A stretch of DNA of 64,000 nucleotides from assembly GCA_025201765.1 (NCBI GenBank), contig MU623391.1, positions 62,001 to 126,000 of the forward strand, in the 5' to 3' direction. The position numbers and the translations under genes were made by a program. A model generated the notes under the pieces. It was not told the origin of the DNA and ran no database searches. It saw only the letters and a list, made by a program, of their open reading frames with translations. This DNA is from Daldinia sp. FL1419. Its lineage: Eukaryota; Ascomycota; Sordariomycetes; Xylariales; Hypoxylaceae. Of the stretch, positions 21,826 through 33,593 are shown piece after piece; position 1 is the first letter of the stretch; each line of letters opens with the position of its first letter.

Positions 21826-24434
21826 CTCCCAACCGAAGTTAAACTTGATATAAGGCTAATAACTTTCCATTCAAGATATGTATGCGTGGGTAGAAAGCCG
21901 AGGCGCTGAGGTCGGCGGGAACTAGTTTGGCGGCTCTCCCGGAAGGAAACCTTGCTGCAGTGGAGAGGCAAGGTATACGGCGGGTCAAAGCAGACGCGGG
22001 TTAGACTAATCGGGTCGGCTTCGTATCGCTTTGCTCGATCGTTGATCCCGGGAGAAAAGGGGTGGGGGCTTGATTGGTGTAGGAGGGAGAGTTGTGTAAG
22101 ATGCTGATCGAGCTGCTACGGGGTTGTCGTCTACATGCCCCTGACAGAAGTACCAGGCTTCGCACGTCGTACGTTGGACAATCGGCGGATACAGATAAGG
22201 GAGATGACTGCATTTATAGAATATATGCGTTGATACAGCATTGGTCCAAGTAGGGTCTTTTTTGTGTTTTTGAACGATGTTGGGAAAGGATATGTGATAG
22301 GTAAGGTATGAGGATTAGACGCCTTACACGTATGGAACAATGTATGGGACATTGTATGGAGCTTATGGAAAGCGAAGACAGCGAAGACGGAGAGGGGCGA
22401 GTGGAGAGAAAGAGGGAATTGGAAGAATTGGAAGGGACGACATGAGGTCAGCTTAAGGTTTGCAGCCAAAAGGGAAGCAGCAAATCAAGGGATCCCCTCT
22501 GCTCCTTCTACCAGAGTCTCGGGTCCAGCTAGTCGGGTCGTGTGTCTCAACCCAATCGAGCAAAATACCCATAGGGTACCTCCTGCCCAACAGGATACAT
22601 ATTACTTTTTCATACGTACACACACGTAGACATGTATGTCAGGTAAGTACTCTAAGGGTATACAGACAAAAAAGGCAAAAGGCAATACGGGCAACCCTAA
22701 ATACACACCAACACGACACTAGTAAAAGTGTAAAAGTATAAAAGTTATAAAAGGTACATTCGAATCCGAATGCGTAACACACGCAACACACATCTCTCAT
22801 ACACACCACACAAAACAAACCGAAAAAAAAAGAGGTCAAAGTCTAATATTACTGGCTAGCCATCTAGAAAACAAGCCCCGTTCGATTTATCTAGAAACGC
22901 AGGTCTAAAGCAGGCACAGGCGGCTGGAGCCGCTGTCACGGCGTCTCCTTTTGATCGCTCATTCCGCCCGCATTCCCGGCCTCCTAGTTCGCGGGCGGAC
23001 CAACTTGCCAGTGGGCCACCCCCGGTCCTGTTTTGTTTCCAAATTCTTAAGTGCCGTGTTCTTAGAGTCTAGACTGCTTTGCTTTGAGGGCTACCCTACT
23101 CCCGGGGGCCTTGCCATTTTGTCTGGTTGCTCGGAGGACGAACAGCGTGGCCACCATCCACGACGTTACAACCGCGAGTGACAAGACACAAGAAAAAGTG
23201 AGACAGCCTCCTCCCACCTTCTCCCAATCTCCCACTAATTCTCCTTCCCCCTTGTAAGATTATATAACCAGCCGGGCCAATCGCTTTCAAAATTATCATC
23301 TCGGTTGAAATAGATTACCTCTATTCAACCGCACGGGTAACTTTCCGCGTGCGTTACTCTATTGCGAGCCTTTGTCCGGGCTGCTAATTGTGATTGATTA
23401 TGTATAATGTGACTGTGTAACGAAGTGGCGGCCAAGGACAAAACCGTTGGGCTGTACGTGATGGTAGTGGGCCTTACCGCGGATGTGAATTTCCAACCCG
23501 ACCCTTGCTATCTGGTAGAAGATGATGAGAATCTCGCTGTCATTATCCGTCAGATGACATTTCCTAGATCCTTTGCCATCTAATATGATGCGGGTAATAT
23601 CTCCTTGAAACGTTGACGAGGGCTTTGGAAGTTAGTAGCGTTGCTTGGTGTGCCTGGTTATGGATGTCTGGTGTGTGTGTGTGCGCCTTGATTTGCGCCT
23701 GAGCATATGAAAATAACCCGACGGTCGATCAATGAAGTAACTAATTCTCGGTATGGGGAAGAAGCAAGGGTCGTAAATGACGTCCTATCAGTTCATGTAC
23801 CTTACCTTACGAGATATAGATTCCCTTTTTTTATTTCTTATATTTACTTTGAGGGATCCATTACATATTATACATACATACATACCTACAGCTTAGATTC
23901 AACAAGCTGGAACTCAGCAAGCAGCAGTTCTTCCCGCCGGCAGGTAAAGCTTTCTAGTTAGATATTCTATAATCCGGTTATTACTATAAATAAGAATTTA
24001 AGCTTATAGGATATCGGGTTAGGGCGTGCATAGCGGGAACAGTAGGAACCAATGGGAGCGACCCCTAAAACTTTAGGTAATTCAATTCCCATCTCCCCAG
24101 CTGCAAGCATTCTTTTGCACAGCTTCCCAGCTTCCTCCTCCATAGCTAAAGCTTCCCTACCGGACAGCGACGATCGTGATATCACCGGCCACCTTACGCT
24201 TGGACGAATAGGTACCCAACCCAACCCAAGGTAAGGTAAGCCTTCGAGCCTGACCGACCGGGAACATTCACCGTACCGCAATCCGAACTCGATTGGTTCA
24301 ACATCATCCAATCTCCCCTGAATATAATCATCCCCGGACCCAAACCAAACTTTGAAAACTGCCCTAGAAGAAAAAGGGAAAAGGTCAAAATAAATACAAA
24401 TTAATTAAGGTCGCTTAAACGACGACTCTAAACC
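21826..24434. other. Intergenic region between methyltransferase and AIM41
   Basis: About 2.6 kb with no supported gene. Frames near 22.1-22.5, 23.0 and 24.0-24.3 kb show no recognisable motif and overlap on both strands. The right end is the AIM41 promoter, with a good start context (AACCATGGC). Confidence 0.5.
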
Positions 24435-25205
24435 ATGGCATCCTTACGACCCTTTGCCCGCGCCGCGGAGCGATTACCACTACGCACACGTATCGCATAC
24501 CCCTCTACAACCCCCACGACGCCCGGGTTCCTGAGCCGCCGATGTAGCGCACGGTTCTACTCGAGCGAAGAGCCGCCGCCGCCGCCTCTGCTACAAAAGA
24601 TTAAAGGCGACCTAAAGACGGCGAGTACGTTACCCTGCCTCTATCCTCGTCGATCCTATCGTCGCGCAAAGCTTCGGTAGCTACTCACTTTAGGCGAAAA
24701 AAAAAAAAAAACAAGGAACACACTAACAACCCTTACCCATCCAGTGCGCGCCAAAGACGCCCCCCGCCTAACCGCCATCCGCTCCGTCCTCTCCGCCGTA
24801 CTCAACGCCTCCAAAACCGCAACGCCCATAACCACAGACGCGCAAGTCGTCGCGCTACTACGGCGCACGCAGCGCGCCTCCGACGACGCCGCCGCCGAGT
24901 TCCAGGCCGCGGGGCGGCAAGACCTCGTCGACAAGGAGCGCGCGCAGTCCTCCATCCTGGGTGAATACGTCGCCGCCAGCGGCCTCCGGGACCTCTCCGA
25001 GCCCGAGCTGCGCACCGTCGTCGCCGGCGTCCTGGCCGCCCTCACCAGCGAGGCCGCCGCCTCCGTCCCCCCCGCCCGCTCCACCACCCCGCCCTTCGGC
25101 GACGTCATGAAGACCCTCCTAGCCCCCGCCGGCCCCCTCGACGGCACGACCGTCGACAAGGCGCAGCTAGCTAAGATTGTCAAGGAGCTTCTAAGTGCTA
25201 ACTGA
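24435..25205 (+). CDS. AIM41: GatB/YqeY-domain mitochondrial protein, Aim41-like
   Basis: Two exons, 24435-24624 and 24745-25205, give 216 residues. The 120-nt intron has GTACGT and CCAG ends and a CACTAAC branch site, and splits the Met codon of KTAMRAKDAPRL. The first about 45 residues are rich in Arg/Ser and poor in acid (RPFARAAERLPLRTR), a probable mitochondrial targeting sequence. The rest is the YqeY fold: DAPRLTAIRSVLSAVLNASK, then RRTQRASDDAAAEFQAAGRQDLVDKE and the helical C-terminal part ending IVKELLSAN. The family resembles the tRNA-binding tail of GatB; yeast Aim41 is mitochondrial and its function is poorly defined. Exon 2 is much more GC-rich at third positions than the flanking DNA. 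It is convergent with GCP2, 586 bp away. Confidence 0.9.
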
Positions 25206-25791
25206 TAGCAGTCCATAGCAGCCTCGCTCTCTTCGCGTGTTAGGCCAGGTAAGGGGAAACGGAAAAGGGATGGGAGGGGTATGAGATTATGTATCAATAC
25301 CTGTACTGTATATAAAGTAACGACGAATGCGGGCTACGATTGCATTGCATCAACCGGCGCACAAAATTTGGCTAGGTTTAAAAAAAAATTTACATCTTCA
25401 CTCAATACTCAAATGAAAAAAAAAAGCCCACGACTCAAACTTGCGGTTAGGCCCTGCATGATGATATACTCTTAAACCACAACAGTAGATGTGTAAACAA
25501 TAATAGTAGTTAAAATATTTAGAATGTCAATTGCTTGGCCCAAGGACTAACTCCCAAATTCTAGCCAAAGCGTGATTAGGGGGTGGTTCACGTATATTTA
25601 CCTAAGGGTTACCAATTAACACATAATTCCAACAAAGGTATCTTTTTCTCCTCAACTGCGTAGCTCATAGCTATGCCGTACGCCGACTATTTTCGTCTCG
25701 CCTAAACGCCTATTACAAGTTCTCAATCCATGACATATCCCAGCCACACCGATGCATCGTGTCGGAGGCTTCGTAACTGACGTGGAAACAC
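25206..25791. other. Intergenic region between convergent AIM41 and GCP2
   Basis: 3' UTRs of two convergent genes; AT-rich with short A runs. Nothing else seen. Confidence 0.6.
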
Positions 25792-28686
25792 TCATACAGT
25801 AGTAGAGTCCTCTTCGTTACGGGGACCCGAGAAATCGGTTCCCTGGTTAGCGGTTGCTAGTCTCGCACACAAGCTTAGTAGAACCACGGTCTCCGTGGCC
25901 GCGTAATGGTTTAGAGCATCTAGCAGAATCTGTAAATGCCGGCTGAAGTTCTTCTCCCAGTTTCTAATAATCTCAAATAGGTTATTGACCCGGGTTTCTT
26001 CATCCTGGAGATGGCTGCTTGACCCGCTATCGCCATGCGACTTCTGAGACTTTATAGCTTGGAATCGTTTCCACTCCTTGTCCGTCATATTTGGCGGCTT
26101 TATAGGGCCGATCAAATCAGGGTCGGACTTTTCAAGCTCGCGCGACAGCCAGTTCATATGAGCAGCGAATACGGTGCAGGTCTGCATTAATTTCGAATGG
26201 ATCTAGAAAAATATGTGAGCGGAGACGCGGTAGCCGCGATAATTTGTAGCCACTTACTCGAATTAGCTTGCCGTTGGTTAGCATGCAACCCTTCAGGCAA
26301 GTGTCTAAGAAATCCACATGATCCTGCATCAATTCATCCACGGTGCGGTCCGGCTTGCCCGACCCATCCAAACTTCCATCCTTGGCTTTGAGTCTTGACA
26401 TCAGAGATTGCCAATTGGGCTCAATGACCTCCAGAGTGCAAAAGTAGAGTAGTTGTTGGACAAAAACCACCATTCGTGCCCTCAAGGTCCACACTCGCCT
26501 CTTCCAGATTTCAATACGTCTTATAGAGGACTTGTGGCACCAAACAACCCCTGTATTATGCGTTTGCCATGTAGTTGCCAGCTGGGACTCCAGGTATCTT
26601 AACGACAGAAGATAACGGAACAGCGCTTGGTAGCGCCACACCGTCTTCCGACTAATAACTAACGATACAGGAAACGGTACCGTATAGTCGAGCTGCAGCG
26701 AGGTGAAGCCGACTGCACTCTTGTCGTTTTCGATAGGCTGGTTGCTTAGAGGCTGTAAAGCCTCCCCCTGCTCAATACCTGTGATATTTACAACGCGTTG
26801 CAACATCTTTATTAGGCTAACCTCGTTCATCTCGACATGCACATCTTCTTTGAATGGGTCTATAGACACAATACTTCCCGGTTGTCGTAGGACAAGATCG
26901 AGCAGGGATTGCAACTTGACAATGTTGACGGATTTTACCGGCTTTCGCAATTCCGATGCGCTGAGTTCCATAAAATAGGTGAAATAATCAGACGGGTCGA
27001 GGAAGAAGTAGTGCTTTAGAGACTGGAGCCTGGCGGGAAGAGCGTGAGTGGTTAATAGTAGCTTCATGAGCGATTCGTTTGCATGAGCGTAGGCGTTATT
27101 GACATTATCGAGGAAGTGCGGATCATCGAAGGATTTGGGAACATCTTGGGCGACTTTACTAACGTCGACTCCGCCGCATTCCCGCACAACGTTGAGATAC
27201 TTCCCTGCCAACAGAACCTTCTCCTTGACAGCTACTAGCTGTGGAGGTATATCATGCTCTCGTACAGTATATCTTCTTTCCCAGTAATCGTCAGTGTAAT
27301 CCTGCTCTAGCCTGTCGCGCCTGATACTCTTTTGCTCCTTGATAAGGAATTCGGAATGCGGATCTCTGATCTCGCCATGGTGTAACCACTCGTTCAGCAT
27401 CGCCATATATGGGCGGCTAGCGTCACGTAGCAAAGACGTGAGTAACGACCTGGCCGCAGGGTCTCCGGACATGGTTTCCAGCCTCTTAGTAATTAAACCT
27501 ATGACCACGCCGCCCTTACAAACCTTCTTTCCGGTCATATTTCCGGGTACGAGCTCGCCGCCCCGCTTCAAATTTTCTAGGATATTTTCAATGTCGTCAG
27601 GGTCTGAATCCTCCGAGCTCTCGTCATCCAAAAGTGCGTTCCTCTTGAGAAATTCGTGAGCTAACGAATAGAGCTGGAACATCATTTGACTCGTAGGCAA
27701 TGTATGAACGTTAAGTAGATGTAATGTAAAGGTATCGTTGGTCAAGAATTGGGTTTCCAGTTGCGCGACCATTATCAGATAGTCGTGTAAAGATTTCCTA
27801 ATCGCAGCACATAGTGCATGATTGACAGCCCCAAACTCTTCCCTACTCTGTACGTCGACAAAAGTCTCGAGGGCAGAATAGTAGGTGGCCATCTTGAGCA
27901 TCGATAAGGTTAAGTCTTGAAGACTAGGATCGAGGCCGGGAAGTATCTTGAAATCGGGTCCTGCAAGTCGATCCCTCTCCTCGTTGGGGTCGTACGAATA
28001 AGCATAACGAATGTATTGCCCTTCGTAGCCCATGAAGACAAATAGCAAATCCTCGATTATGGCGGCCTCTTGGGCTTCTAATGATAGCTCGTGCAGAGGC
28101 TGTGGCTGCAACGAAAGTGGCGCTTCTGAAGCCGAAGGGGGTATGGATACACGTATCGCAAGGGGCGCAGAGGTATGCGGCGTTAAGCTAGCAACGGGTT
28201 CCCACGATACTGACAGCCAGAAAAGAAGATTAGTACAAAATTCAAGTTCCTTTGAGGCTTTATTACGTTAAGCTGAGACGTACTAGGTGGCACATCAGGC
28301 TTCGAGTCTCTTGATTTGGTGTCCGATTGACGAGGTTTAGGTGCTTCTTTCGACTTGCGTTTTTCTGGCGGAGGCGCATCCTTGGCTCGCCTTTCGGGGC
28401 TCTTCGTTCTCGATATCAACTTTTCTTTTGTAGTCACCGTCGTGCGCTCGGTTCTCCTTTCTTCAGCAGCCCTACTAGCTGGTCGCGGATTGCCCGAGGC
28501 GCTACGTTTATGAGCGGGATTTATATTGGCAGCCTGAGGAGAGCGGGTGTTTCGTGGATCATGTTGAGACTGAGAAACTCTCGAGGCGTGAGTAGTATGA
28601 GCACTTGCGCGGGGTCGCGGATTGCTATCATTATCGCTGGTGCCATTCGTGCGCCTCTCTGAGTAGTTGGAAACCCTCGAAGACAT
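25792..28686 (-). CDS. GCP2: Gamma-tubulin complex component 2 (Spc97/Alp4 family)
   Basis: Three exons in transcript order, 28686-28284, 28209-26258 and 26202-25792, join in frame to 921 residues. Introns of 74 and 55 nt have GTACGT/GTCAG and GTAAGT/CTAG ends; the first has a TACTAAT branch site. The first about 135 residues are basic, Ser/Pro-rich and probably disordered. The GCP core starts at IIEDLLFVFMGYEGQYIR and keeps GCP2 hallmarks: EFGAVNHALCAA, DPHSEFLIKE, DYTDDYWERRYTV, GKYLNVVRECGG, LKHYFFLDPSDYFTYFMELS, PVSLVISRK, and DFLDTCLKGCMLTN near the C-terminus. The VNHAL and NVVRECG motifs separate GCP2 from GCP3. The protein pairs with GCP3 in the gamma-tubulin small complex that nucleates microtubules at spindle pole bodies. 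Length and motifs look complete. Confidence 0.94.
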
Positions 28687-29215
28687 CGTCAGTGTAAGGC
28701 GACATTGGGAACGCCTTCCGCTGCGATATCATGAGTGGTTGTCGGAGAATGTGTTGGTGTTGTATTTATTGAGATTAGTACCTAGATTAACTAGGAGATT
28801 AACTAGTAGATTAGCCTAACTTAGGTGGTAGATTAGGTGCCTAATTCCCCTAGTCCAGGGTAGCCTTTAGGTGGGAGTTTTAAGCTTCCAAGGTTGTGTT
28901 CCATCGAGTCTTATCGATAATTGGCTAGCAGGCTGGCAGGTCGCGTCGAAACAGAGCAAGCGCGTTCATTCACCAATAAGGGATAGCCTTCACATCCGTA
29001 GTCGCATTACATAAGTCCCCTCCGTAAGTATATCATTATTGGGGTTGTCTACCTTGTTACTCGAGTTCTCCAACACTGAATGATTTAACTCTATTGTTTA
29101 CATATCTTTTATGTCTCGACAATACGAAATAACCCAGCTTCCGCGTCAATGTTCCTTGTTTTATTTCCCTTGGTTTTACCCTGTCGATCCCATGCGCGGA
29201 AACTATAATATCCCA
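28687..29215. other. Intergenic region, GCP2 promoter side
   Basis: About 0.5 kb. The right part has TAGATTA/ACTAGG-type imperfect repeats near 28780-28850. No gene seen. Confidence 0.55.
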
Positions 29216-30129
29216 TTATTCGCTTTGGTGATTCATTCGTACCGTCCTGCTCTGAGCCCCTCCCCTCCCATGAATTGGACTTGTCCATTGGAGTTTTTCC
29301 TCACCCCCGAAATTGATCGTTACGTCTGGGGTCTTTGCTTTGATAAAATGCAGAGTATTAACGCGCACCTTGATCCACTCCTGAAGATAACCTCGAAGCT
29401 TTTCTGCGTCGCAGTCCAGTTGCGTCCTTACGGGCCACTTGGGTAAGTCCTCTATGGATCTAGTATCCAAGCTGTACACGCCAGTTTCACGGTACGAGTT
29501 TTGTACTTGTTCTTCCTCGGCTTCAAAATCGAGCGTAATCAGCTCATAAAGAGTCCACATAACACTCCAAAATTCCTCAACCAGGTTCCGCTCCGTAGCC
29601 TCCTTAGCCGTGCCTAAGTTGCACAGCACAAGCCTGTCATTAGCCTCGTCAATTAGTATGTTGCCCAAGTGGAGGTCGCCGTGGACGATTCCTAGAGATA
29701 TGTTAATGGTCGGAGGCTTGACATCGCCTTGTCACGATAGGATATACCTTGCTCGGTGTGAAGAAAGTCGAGAGCTTCTGTAAGCTGCGTAAGCCACTTT
29801 AACTTAAATGTCCGATTATTATTGTCTTTAAGACTACCGCCAGGAATAAACTTAGTCGTCATCCCAATTATACAGCTATTATCGTCTAATATGACGTGAT
29901 TGACAGGAAGTAGAGAAGGGTGAAGTTGATGCTCTTTCAGGATATTCATCTCTTTCCAAATGGATTTTTCGGTCATATCACCGGAGACGAATTTAACTAG
30001 TAGTCGAGTTTTAGGGTTATTGGAAAGATGAGCAACGTAAACCTTAGGTGTGAGTTGATTTAATATGACCAGTTCGGTATATGGAATTGTCGGCCAATCG
30101 GCAAACGGAGTATCAGCAAGAGACGCCAT
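29216..30129 (-). CDS. Small protein kinase-like protein, possible pseudokinase
   Basis: Two exons, 30129-29748 and 29691-29216, join across a 56-nt intron (GTATAT...CTAG) to 285 residues. The splice rebuilds the catalytic loop HGDLHLGNILID (131-142), and a beta3-like lysine is present (LLVKF, Lys46) with a candidate alphaC glutamate (about 60). The position expected to hold DFG reads CNLG (151-154), so the magnesium-binding Asp is replaced by Asn. The C-lobe is short: a helix EEFWSVMWTLYELI and little beyond. The HGDLHxGN loop is typical of small fungal kinase-like proteins of the APH/RIO-like or degenerate type. The protein may bind nucleotide without normal phosphotransfer, or be inactive; that is inference. 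Both exons are free of stops, so it is not an obvious pseudogene. Confidence 0.72.
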
Positions 30130-30638
30130 AGCCTCAAAGTTTGCTCTTTGACCAGGACAGAGTCGAAATGTCGTCGGTGGTTCGGAAGGGAGTCTTTAAT
30201 GTCCCAAGATCCAGGCAAGCTTCTTTCGTAGGCTAATAAAGGTGCTAGAAGGTATTTTGCTACGTAGGTAGTGACTTCGATAGTGACCTAAACGAAGATT
30301 TACGGAAATTTTCGATCGAGTTAGAAAAACATTTTGTTTGCTTAAGAACATTGATGATGTTAGGAAACATTGGCTTAGCTCGATTCCGAAACCATATTTC
30401 TAGCGACAAAGAACAACAAAGGATATGTCCCAACTCGTTGCTATTGTCTCTACGGTTGTCAATTAAATTGTTATACTGGTGAAATTTGGTAAACATATTG
30501 TATGAGGTATTAGGACCGTATATTAGTTACTCATAACCGCACCGATACTTACAATAGGAAATGTCAATATTACCAAAAGATACCTAATTAACCTAGACAT
30601 CACCAAGGAATAGGAAACTGACTAACCCATAGCCCACA
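30130..30638. other. Divergent promoter region
   Basis: About 0.5 kb between the divergently transcribed kinase-like gene and the small Cys-rich gene. AT-rich; no distinct site recognised. Confidence 0.55.
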
Positions 30639-31202
30639 ATGGACAAAGGCCCCGAGTTAGTATCAATACAGAGTCTGGTAAATCGTCTACGCAAGAGATG
30701 TATAGCGAGCGGAGCCGATTGTGTATGCGGTGCATACGAATATACTGCGATTTGCGGCCATGTTTCACGTGTGATCAATTTCACTTGTCCTGACAAGGCG
30801 TCTACTTCGAACAACCCCAGATCTGTAGGGAAGAAAGCATGCAAACCATCCTCAAAACTACCATACATTAAGGTTACTGATGCTCGTGTAAGTTCCAGGT
30901 GCCATGATTGCATCCAGGCCAATACGAGATGGGCGCCCAAGGATGACGAGGGAAACCCAACACCCGGGGTACGAACTAAAAGAAGTATGACAAATGAAGA
31001 ACTGCAAAATGAGCAGTTTCAACTACTAAGTCCGCGTACACCGAAGCATTATCGGGAAAAGCTAGAGAAGGGAAATACGATCGGAATAGTGCCAATCAAG
31101 GAGAGGACGGAGACGGTAAGGCAAAAGCCGAAGGAGAAAGAAACTTCAGACAAGCCAAAAGAACACGGGAAGATGTCGATCAACTTCATCTTGGACGGTT
31201 AA
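30639..31202 (+). CDS. Small Cys-rich fungal protein, unknown function
   Basis: An intronless 187-residue frame starting at ATG 30639. The N-terminal half has CIASGADCVCG, EYTAICGHVSRVINFTCP and a later CHDC. This cysteine/histidine layout (an aromatic stretch, then CGH, then a distal Cys pair) recurs in many short fungal proteins of unknown role and could bind zinc. The C-terminal half is Lys/Glu-rich and probably disordered, ending KMSINFILDG. There is no signal peptide or membrane segment. I do not know its function. It faces the pseudokinase gene across a shared promoter region. Balanced protein-like composition and the Cys pattern argue for a real gene. Confidence 0.62.
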   Translation: MDKGPELVSIQSLVNRLRKRCIASGADCVCGAYEYTAICGHVSRVINFTCPDKASTSNNPRSVGKKACKPSSKLPYIKVTDARVSSRCHDCIQANTRWAPKDDEGNPTPGVRTKRSMTNEELQNEQFQLLSPRTPKHYREKLEKGNTIGIVPIKERTETVRQKPKEKETSDKPKEHGKMSINFILDG

Positions 31203-32069
31203 ATTTTAGCTCTGGATATATATCCCTCCTTGACTTGGGGTCGCCTCTGAGCCTGACAACCTATCGAAAAGGTTAGTATTAACTAAGGTAGGTAGTCAAA
31301 TAATATGGTAGGTTCTGTAAGTTTCTTTTGAAGCCGAACAAGAACGATTCATCCTAACTGTAGTTAATTTACATATGAAGTAGACAAGCTGTCTACGAGA
31401 CGAGAATTCTACATGTCGATAGCGCGGTTGAGGGATGTCATCCTACCTGTAGTTTTACGTGGAAGTAAAGTGATAACTAGTGGTAAGAGATGTTTTGATA
31501 TTTAACAAGTTTCTTTGTCTACCTAGGTAGGTATATGGTAGCTTTCCCCTGTTTGAATTGAGAGAATAAAGGATGAGGTGAAATGGTTATTTGTAAAGGT
31601 GCCTCTGACGGTTAAAGTTATTGCTATTATTTATTATTAGTAGTAAGTAGCATGATGGGTGGTGTCAAAATTGTCTAACCTACTGTAGGTACTGTATTAA
31701 TGAGTAAAGTGACCGGGTAGGTACCTCTTTTAAGTGGACACTGATATCTTGGGTGCATAAACATCTTATCGATAACCAGACAGCCAGATAGTCTTGGAGT
31801 ACTAGTGGTCAAAACCCCGGTTGGTGCAAACACCTAACCCGAGCTTCGTAAACGGCAGCAGCCTTGAGCTCTTAGAGCTCAGCACCAGCACCAGCACCAA
31901 CAAGCAAAGTATTGTACCTAAAGGCGAGCAGCCAGTACCTCTCTTTTACCTTGTAATTCGGCCTCCCACTTCCAATTTCAACCACCTTCACTCCAACCGA
32001 CTCGCAGATTTTACTTGAACGACCCCATAACCATATTTTAGAGACGTTCATCATTTTAAATCCTTCAAG
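31203..32069. other. Intergenic region upstream of PUP2
   Basis: About 0.9 kb. Contains a CTACCTAGGTAGGTA palindromic word near 31518 and the PUP2 promoter. No gene seen. Confidence 0.55.
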
Positions 32070-33017
32070 ATGTTTATGGCAAGATCTGAATACGGTAAGT
32101 TGGTTGTATATCCAATCCCAAAGCTTTCTGTATGTTCGCATGTGTTCGTATATTAGCAGCTAATTGTAATGGATATCAACCAGACCGGGGTATTAAGTAC
32201 GCCCTCCCGAGCGCTTCTTCCTCCCACCGCTGATGCTAACGTCGCATTCTTAGCACTTTCTCCCCGGAAGGACGTCTTTTCCAGGTCGAATACTCGCTTG
32301 AGGCTATCAAACTCGGCTCGACAGCTATCGGCGTCGCAACATCGGAGGGTGTGGTTTTGGGCGTCGAGAAGCGTGTGACGTCGACGTTACTGGAAACTTC
32401 GTCTGTCGAGAAGATTGTCGAGATCGACCGCCACATCGGCTGCGCCATGTCCGGACTACAGGCCGATGCCCGCAGCATGGTCGAGCACGCCCGCGTCGAG
32501 TGCCAGAGCCACGCCTTCAACTATAACGAGAACCTACGAGTAGAAAGCTGCACCCAGGCTATCTGCGACCTTGCCCTGCGCTTTGGCGAGAGCGCCGACG
32601 GCGAGGAGAGCATTATGAGTCGTCCTTTTGGTGTCGCCCTCCTGATCGCTGGCTATGACGAGGATGGCCCCCAGCTTTACCACGCCGAACCCAGCGGAAC
32701 TTTCTACCGTTACGACGCCAAGGCCATCGGCTCCGGAAGCGAGGGCGCACAAGCAGAACTACAAAACGAGTACCACAAGGTACGTGGATTTACATATTCT
32801 ACAAGCAAAACCACCTTAGAGCTATACTAACATCACCACGTAGTCCATTTCACTCGAAGAAGCGGAGACGTTAGTCCTGAAGACACTGAAGCAAGTGATG
32901 GAGGAGAAGCTGGACTCGAAGAACGTGCAGCTGGCGAGTGTAACCAGGGAGCGCGGCTTCAGGATATACACGGATGAGGAGATGGCCCAAGTCGTCGAGA
33001 GACTGCCTGCTAACTAG
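32070..33017 (+). CDS. PUP2: 20S proteasome subunit alpha 5
   Basis: Four exons, 32070-32094, 32184-32196, 32254-32779 and 32844-33017, join in frame to 245 residues, close to the usual alpha5 length. Exon 2 is only 13 nt and encodes part of DRGIN. Introns are 89, 57 and 64 nt with GT...AG ends. The N-terminus MFMARSEYDRGINTFSPEGR followed by LFQVEYSLEAIKLGSTAIG is the alpha-subunit signature in its alpha5 form. Downstream are IVEIDRHIGCAMSGLQADAR, SRPFGVALLIAGYD and AEPSGTFYRYDAKAIGSGSE. Alpha subunits lack the catalytic threonine and form the gated outer ring of the 20S core in nucleus and cytosol. The gene is convergent with the transcription factor to the right. Confidence 0.96.
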
Positions 33018-33593
33018 GAGGCGAAGGAATCGACGGCTGAACTAGTCGCTACCTTTGCTACTAGGTACTCATAGCCAAAAGAGAAATAGTACAATTAGGT
33101 AGATAAGGGGTTTAGGAGAAGTGATCCTACCCCGTTTAGCATTGACGACTCCCCAAGCAATTTCATAAGGTGGACTTCTTAATACAAAGTATCACCAAAT
33201 TCAATGTACTATTTCACACAAACAACCAAGCTAGCTACCCACCCGTCCGGCGTCGATCCCCTCCACTTTGAGCTATTTCTCACTTTTCCCTTACATACCT
33301 ACCTATCTTCAGGTAGGCTACCTAGGTAGATTAGGTGCCTTAAGAGTAGGGTAGTAGCATATCCAACGTAATCGGCCGAAGTCAAAATTTCCTCGAACGC
33401 CAACTCTAAGGCGCCGCCCATCTCATCCCTCTAATTCGTATAACCAAGAAAGTAATAGAGCCCGTTTCCGCGTTATGATTCTTTCTCTTAGACTGGAGTT
33501 TGGAAACGTCCATAGAACCACACGCCTTAGACAGTCACTTTAAGCACATCCCCCGTAGTCCCCCAAATCCCAAATAACCCTTCCTAATCCAGA
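33018..33593. other. Intergenic region between convergent PUP2 and Zn2Cys6 factor
   Basis: 3' UTRs only, with a CTACCTAGGTAGATTAGG word near 33318. Nothing else seen. Confidence 0.55.

Noticed and set aside
31822..31835. TTGGTGCAAACACC upstream of PUP2, similar to the proteasome control element GGTGGCAAA
   Set aside because: It lacks one base of the element, lies about 240 bp upstream, and the yeast element is not known to act in this lineage.
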